From: Acidimicrobiales bacterium
GTDB lineage: Bacteria; Actinomycetota; Acidimicrobiia; Acidimicrobiales; SZUA-35
DNA length: 8,358 nucleotides
Direction of reading: 5' to 3'
Assembly (NCBI GenBank): GCA_024641625.1
Contig: JAHECQ010000167.1
Span: forward strand, 1-8,358
The notes beneath the pieces are model-generated. The model was not told the DNA's origin. It searched no databases and was given only the letters and a program-made list of their open reading frames with translations. The position numbers and the translations under genes were made by a program. This document shows, piece by piece, positions 6,151 to 8,358 of this stretch. Position 1 is the first letter of the stretch, and the number at the start of each line of letters is the position of its first letter.

Positions 6151-7382
6151 GTGGCCGCCGAGTCCGGTCCCGGGGCGTCGAGGCGATGCTTGATCGTGTC
6201 GAGCAGGTGTCGATCGAGGGGACCGAGGTGCTCGGGTTCCCAACCCTCGCCCAGGAGTCTCGACTCGCGCGCCAGGATCTCGCACAGATACAGATCGATG
6301 ACCGCCTCGACATCGGTGGTGACCGGTCCGCCGGGGATTCGACCGAGCAGGTCCGGGGCATCGGTCACGACGGCGGAGATGGCCGCCGCTTCTCCCTTGG
6401 AACGTCGTGCCTGTTCGAAGACCAGATGGAGTGCATCGAACCCCACCGGGCGGCCGTCGGCGGCGAATTCCCAATCCCAGACCGAGCTGAGGGGGCCTCG
6501 CGAGGTCGCAGTGTTCCATGGGGTCAAGTCGCCGTGCCACAGCCCGAACTCGATGACGGTGTCGCCGTGGCGATCGAGTATCCGGTCGAGATCGACCGTG
6601 CCGGCCAGCAACGTCCGCCACTGGGACACGAGACCGAAGTCGCTCAGCGTCTGTCGGTGGCTACCCAGGCATCGAGCGAGCGCAGTGGTGAGCGCGAGGG
6701 GAAGCGGCCCGTGCCGATGGGAGCGCAGGGGGGTGGGAATGGGCGAGGTGACCACGACCTCGACCGGACGGTCGGTGTAGACGAAGGTCTCGTGAAGCAG
6801 CACGACCGGTGCCCGAAGACCGGTCGGGAGACGGCCATCGATGGTCCTCAGCCAGTGGGCCTCGTTCGAGATGAGCTCGCGGGTGAAGGGAGACCAGGCA
6901 ACCTTGGCGTATCCAACCACCTTGCCGTCGGGTCGGATGAGCTGGATGACCGGCTTGCGGTTGCGTCGTCGCGGGCCGACGCTGAGAGCCGGAATGATCT
7001 CGGGCTCGCCCAGTGCGTGGGCAAGTTGGTCGATCAGTGTGAACGACTCGAGTTCGATCATCTCGCCGCCTGCGATTGACAGCGCCCCGACTTGGGCCAG
7101 GCCCTGACCGGCGATGCCGAACAAGCGTTGCCTCCAGGTCCTTGCATCGTGCCCTCGATGAAGCGACGCCCGGGCGACTGCCTTCGGGTGGACAGGGATC
7201 AACAGTTGAGGGTCGTCGCAACTCGGGCGGGCCAAGTACCGGCGCCTCGGTCCCGTGGTGGCCGACGTACCTCCCAGCGTGTCTCGAAGCCAGGCCAGGT
7301 CTCCGGACAGGGAAAAATCTGCGTGCGTGGCCGGCCCGCTGGGAGCCTCGTGATGGTGGATGGATGTTCCCGACCGGGGCAT
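6147..7382 (-). CDS. APH-fold phosphotransferase with an extra N-terminal domain
   Basis: The 411-residue protein has an aminoglycoside-phosphotransferase/choline-kinase fold in its C-terminal two thirds. The candidate ATP-binding lysine is K160 in VVGYAKV, the helix-C glutamate is E174 in SNEAHWL, the catalytic loop is HGDLTPWN at 283-290 (D285 base, N290), and the metal-binding motif is WDWE with D303. All catalytic residues are present, so it is probably an active small-molecule or sugar kinase. Residues 1 to about 145 form a separate soluble region with a segment (about 47-75) reading RRYLARPSCDDPQLLIPVHP; its role is unknown. The ATG at 7382 has a perfect AGGAGG six bases upstream. The gene overlaps the flippase start by four bases, so the two are made together. 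It is therefore more likely a glycan- or lipid-intermediate kinase, or a regulator of the export system, than an antibiotic resistance enzyme. The substrate is not evident. Confidence 0.82.
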   Translation of the reverse strand: MPRSGTSIHHHEAPSGPATHADFSLSGDLAWLRDTLGGTSATTGPRRRYLARPSCDDPQLLIPVHPKAVARASLHRGHDARTWRQRLFGIAGQGLAQVGALSIAGGEMIELESFTLIDQLAHALGEPEIIPALSVGPRRRNRKPVIQLIRPDGKVVGYAKVAWSPFTRELISNEAHWLRTIDGRLPTGLRAPVVLLHETFVYTDRPVEVVVTSPIPTPLRSHRHGPLPLALTTALARCLGSHRQTLSDFGLVSQWRTLLAGTVDLDRILDRHGDTVIEFGLWHGDLTPWNTATSRGPLSSVWDWEFAADGRPVGFDALHLVFEQARRSKGEAAAISAVVTDAPDLLGRIPGGPVTTDVEAVIDLYLCEILARESRLLGEGWEPEHLGPLDRHLLDTIKHRLDAPGPDSAAT

Positions 7383-7563
7383 CTCGGGCCTCCTAACGAT
7401 TCAAACAGTAGGGCCGTGGTGCCGACGAGAGAGGCATGTCCCTCGCCTGGCCACTCGGGCGTGAACTCGACCGACCCAGGACCGAACCAGTGCAACGTCT
7501 AAGATCGAGAGATCCGATTGGAGCGGTGCGGGGATCCACCGATGGCGCGAGGAAGTTTCGTCC
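7383..7563. promoter_or_regulatory. Divergent intergenic region between the kinase/flippase unit and the Alg14/Alg13 unit
   Basis: These 181 bases lie between divergent starts and must carry promoters for both directions unless one unit is read from elsewhere. For the rightward genes, TAAGAT (7500-7505) is a TAnnnT-type -10 candidate without a recognisable -35. For the leftward genes, TACTGT (complement of 7405-7410) is a weak -10 candidate. A short GATC-GAGA-GATC hairpin starts at 7503. No credible gene was seen in the gap. Confidence 0.45.
7389..7394 (-). promoter_or_regulatory. Consensus ribosome binding site of the APH-fold kinase gene
   Basis: On the minus strand this reads AGGAGG, a perfect anti-Shine-Dalgarno match, six bases before the ATG at 7382-7380. 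It fixes the start and argues for efficient translation of the first gene of the leftward unit. Confidence 0.8.
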
Positions 7564-8031
7564 ATGACCGATCACACAACGACGAAGGTCCTGTTCGTCT
7601 GTTCCTCGGGTGGGCACCTGTCGCAACTCCTGCAGCTTCGTCCTTGGTGGGTCAACCACCAACGTCGTTGGGTGACCTTCGACCTGGAGGACGCCCGATC
7701 AAAGCTCGTCGGGGAGGAATTGATTCCAGCGCACTACCCGACCACGAGGAACGCGCTGAATTTGATCCGGAACTTCGGTCTCGCTCGGAGGCAGCTGATG
7801 GACTGGGAACCGGACGTGATCATCTCCAACGGAGCCGCCGTGGCTGTCCCGTTCTTCGTTCTCGGTCGCCTGAAGGGGATTCCCACGGTGTATCTCGAGG
7901 TGTATGACCGGATCGACTCTCGCACGTTGACGGGACGGCTCGTTCGTCCCTTCACGACGGAGTTCTGCGTCCAGTGGCCCGAACAGCAACGCATCAATCC
8001 CGGCAGTGTCCTGGTCGGACCGCTGTACTGA
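7564..8031 (+). CDS. Alg14-like subunit of a split polysaccharide glycosyltransferase (PssD/Cps14F type)
   Basis: The 155-residue protein matches the small Alg14-like half of two-part GT1/GT28-type glycosyltransferases. In this family the Alg14-like subunit sits at the membrane, binds the lipid-linked acceptor and recruits the donor-binding Alg13-like subunit. The N-terminus has a Rossmann strand and glycine loop, KVLFVCSSGGHLSQLLQL, with SSGGH at 14-18. WEPDVIISNGAAVAVPFFVL, around residues 81-100, and GIPTVYLEVYDRID (about 105-118) are typical of Alg14/MurG N-terminal folds. Length is normal for a bacterial member. The ATG at 7564 is preceded by GAGGAAG (7549-7555) eight bases upstream. The Alg13-like partner follows 13 bases after the stop codon, which strengthens the call. 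The sugar transferred is unknown; related pairs transfer galactose, glucuronic acid or GlcNAc. Confidence 0.88.
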   Translation: MTDHTTTKVLFVCSSGGHLSQLLQLRPWWVNHQRRWVTFDLEDARSKLVGEELIPAHYPTTRNALNLIRNFGLARRQLMDWEPDVIISNGAAVAVPFFVLGRLKGIPTVYLEVYDRIDSRTLTGRLVRPFTTEFCVQWPEQQRINPGSVLVGPLY

Positions 8032-8035
8032 GTCT

Positions 8036-8041
8036 GGAGGG
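8036..8041 (+). promoter_or_regulatory. Ribosome binding site for the GTG-started Alg13-like gene
   Basis: GGAGGG ends three bases before the GTG at 8045-8047 (four if only GGAGG is counted), a short spacing. An overlapping GTG at 8043 is followed at once by TGA, so 8045 is the only workable start close to this site. Confidence 0.6.
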
Positions 8042-8044
8042 CGT

Positions 8045-8358
8045 GTGAATTCAGCGATCGTCGTCATCTCCGTCGGCACCGATCATCATCCCTTCGACCG
8101 GCTGGTCGCCTGGGCGGCCCGTTGGGCAACGGATCATCCGGACTGCAAGGTGATCATCCAACGTGGAACCTCGGTGGCGCCCCCGGGAGTCGAGAGTCAC
8201 GAGCAGATCCCACACGCCGAGCTGCGGAGTCTGTTCCGTAGTGCAACCGCGGTGGTCAGTCACGGCGGGCCCTCGACGTTGATGGACGCAAGAATGGCCG
8301 GTCGGTTTCCGATCGTCGTTCCCCGGGACCCGCGGCTCGGGGAGCACATCGACGACCA
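8045..8358 (+). CDS. Alg13-like subunit of a split glycosyltransferase (PssE/Cps14G type), cut by window edge
   Basis: The 104 visible residues match the GT28 C-terminal (Alg13/MurG-like) domain, which binds the nucleotide-sugar donor. Visible features are the N-terminal strand and loop AIVVISVGTDHHPFDRL (4-20), where family members have a VTVGT-like segment, then HEQIPHAELRSLFRSA (52-67), then the donor-binding signature VSHGGPSTLMDARMAGRFPI (71-90), and VVPRDPRLGEHIDD at 91-104. The family usually continues with HQ; the next two bases, CA, agree. Full-length members are about 160 residues, so roughly a third is missing at the right edge. It needs the upstream Alg14-like protein to act at the membrane, and the 13-base spacing suggests co-translation in one operon. 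The start is GTG. Confidence 0.88.
   Translation, partial: MNSAIVVISVGTDHHPFDRLVAWAARWATDHPDCKVIIQRGTSVAPPGVESHEQIPHAELRSLFRSATAVVSHGGPSTLMDARMAGRFPIVVPRDPRLGEHIDD

Noticed and set aside
6151..6621. In-frame upstream extension of the flippase reading frame.
   Set aside because: It lies inside the kinase gene, encodes an Arg/Pro/Gly-rich tract without hydrophobic helices, and the GTG at 6150 gives a clean GTGA overlap with the first membrane helix near the N-terminus.
5236..6780. Long plus-strand open frame (514 codons) opposite the flippase and kinase genes.
   Set aside because: It crosses the boundary of two well-supported minus-strand genes and gives a low-complexity Gly/Asp/Arg-rich product with no domain.
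6147..7382. Reading the APH-fold protein as an aminoglycoside resistance gene.
   Set aside because: The fold is shared by many sugar and lipid kinases, the N-terminal domain is atypical for resistance enzymes, and the flippase-coupled context points to polysaccharide synthesis.
7199..7495. Minus-strand frame starting with TTG at 7495 whose first ~35 residues look moderately protein-like.
   Set aside because: It has no ribosome binding site, an in-frame stop lies just upstream, and it overlaps the kinase gene in another frame; the AGGAGG at 7389-7394 clearly serves the kinase ATG.
1..8358. Mobile elements, tRNA/rRNA genes and CRISPR arrays.
   Set aside because: No transposase, terminal inverted repeats, cloverleaf-forming segment or regularly spaced repeat array was seen on either strand.

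Overview
The window is high-GC DNA with dense GTG/ATG-started genes, strong GGAGG-type ribosome binding sites and stop/start overlaps. Protein styles (a CysD-type ATP sulfurylase, a Wzz/BY-kinase fusion, an acylated GH26 lipoprotein) fit an actinomycetote. Acidimicrobiia-like bacteria are a reasonable guess, but this is inferred from composition and gene style, not from a marker gene.

Layout. (a) 1-448, minus strand: 5' part of cysD, running off the left edge. (b) 449-645: divergent intergenic region with a small cluster of GGACTG repeats and a candidate sigma70-type promoter reading right. (c) 646-4606, plus strand: a three-gene unit made of a Wzz/BY-kinase-like protein whose nucleotide-binding motifs are all altered, a polytopic O-antigen polymerase/ligase-like protein, and a GH26-like glycoside hydrolase lipoprotein that overlaps the polymerase stop codon (ATGA). 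(d) 4630-7382, minus strand: a two-gene unit, first an aminoglycoside-phosphotransferase-fold kinase with an extra N-terminal domain, then a Wzx/PST-type flippase whose GTG start overlaps the kinase stop (GTGA). It converges on unit (c) with only 23 bases between the stop codons. (e) 7383-7563: second divergent intergenic region. (f) 7564-8358, plus strand: an Alg14-like/Alg13-like pair, the two halves of a split glycosyltransferase, the second cut by the right edge.

Together these form most of a Wzx/Wzy-type surface polysaccharide locus: glycosyltransferase (Alg14/13 pair), flippase (Wzx), polymerase (Wzy-like), chain-length/export protein (Wzz-like) and an extracytoplasmic glycan-cleaving enzyme. 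cysD beside it makes activated sulfate and may supply sulfation of the glycan, but no sulfotransferase is visible here.

The most notable features are the chain-length protein with an apparently dead BY-kinase domain (P-loop Lys to Ala, Walker A' Asp to Gly, Walker B Asp to Glu, no C-terminal tyrosine cluster), the APH-fold kinase tightly coupled to the flippase, and the GH26 lipoprotein tightly coupled to the polymerase.
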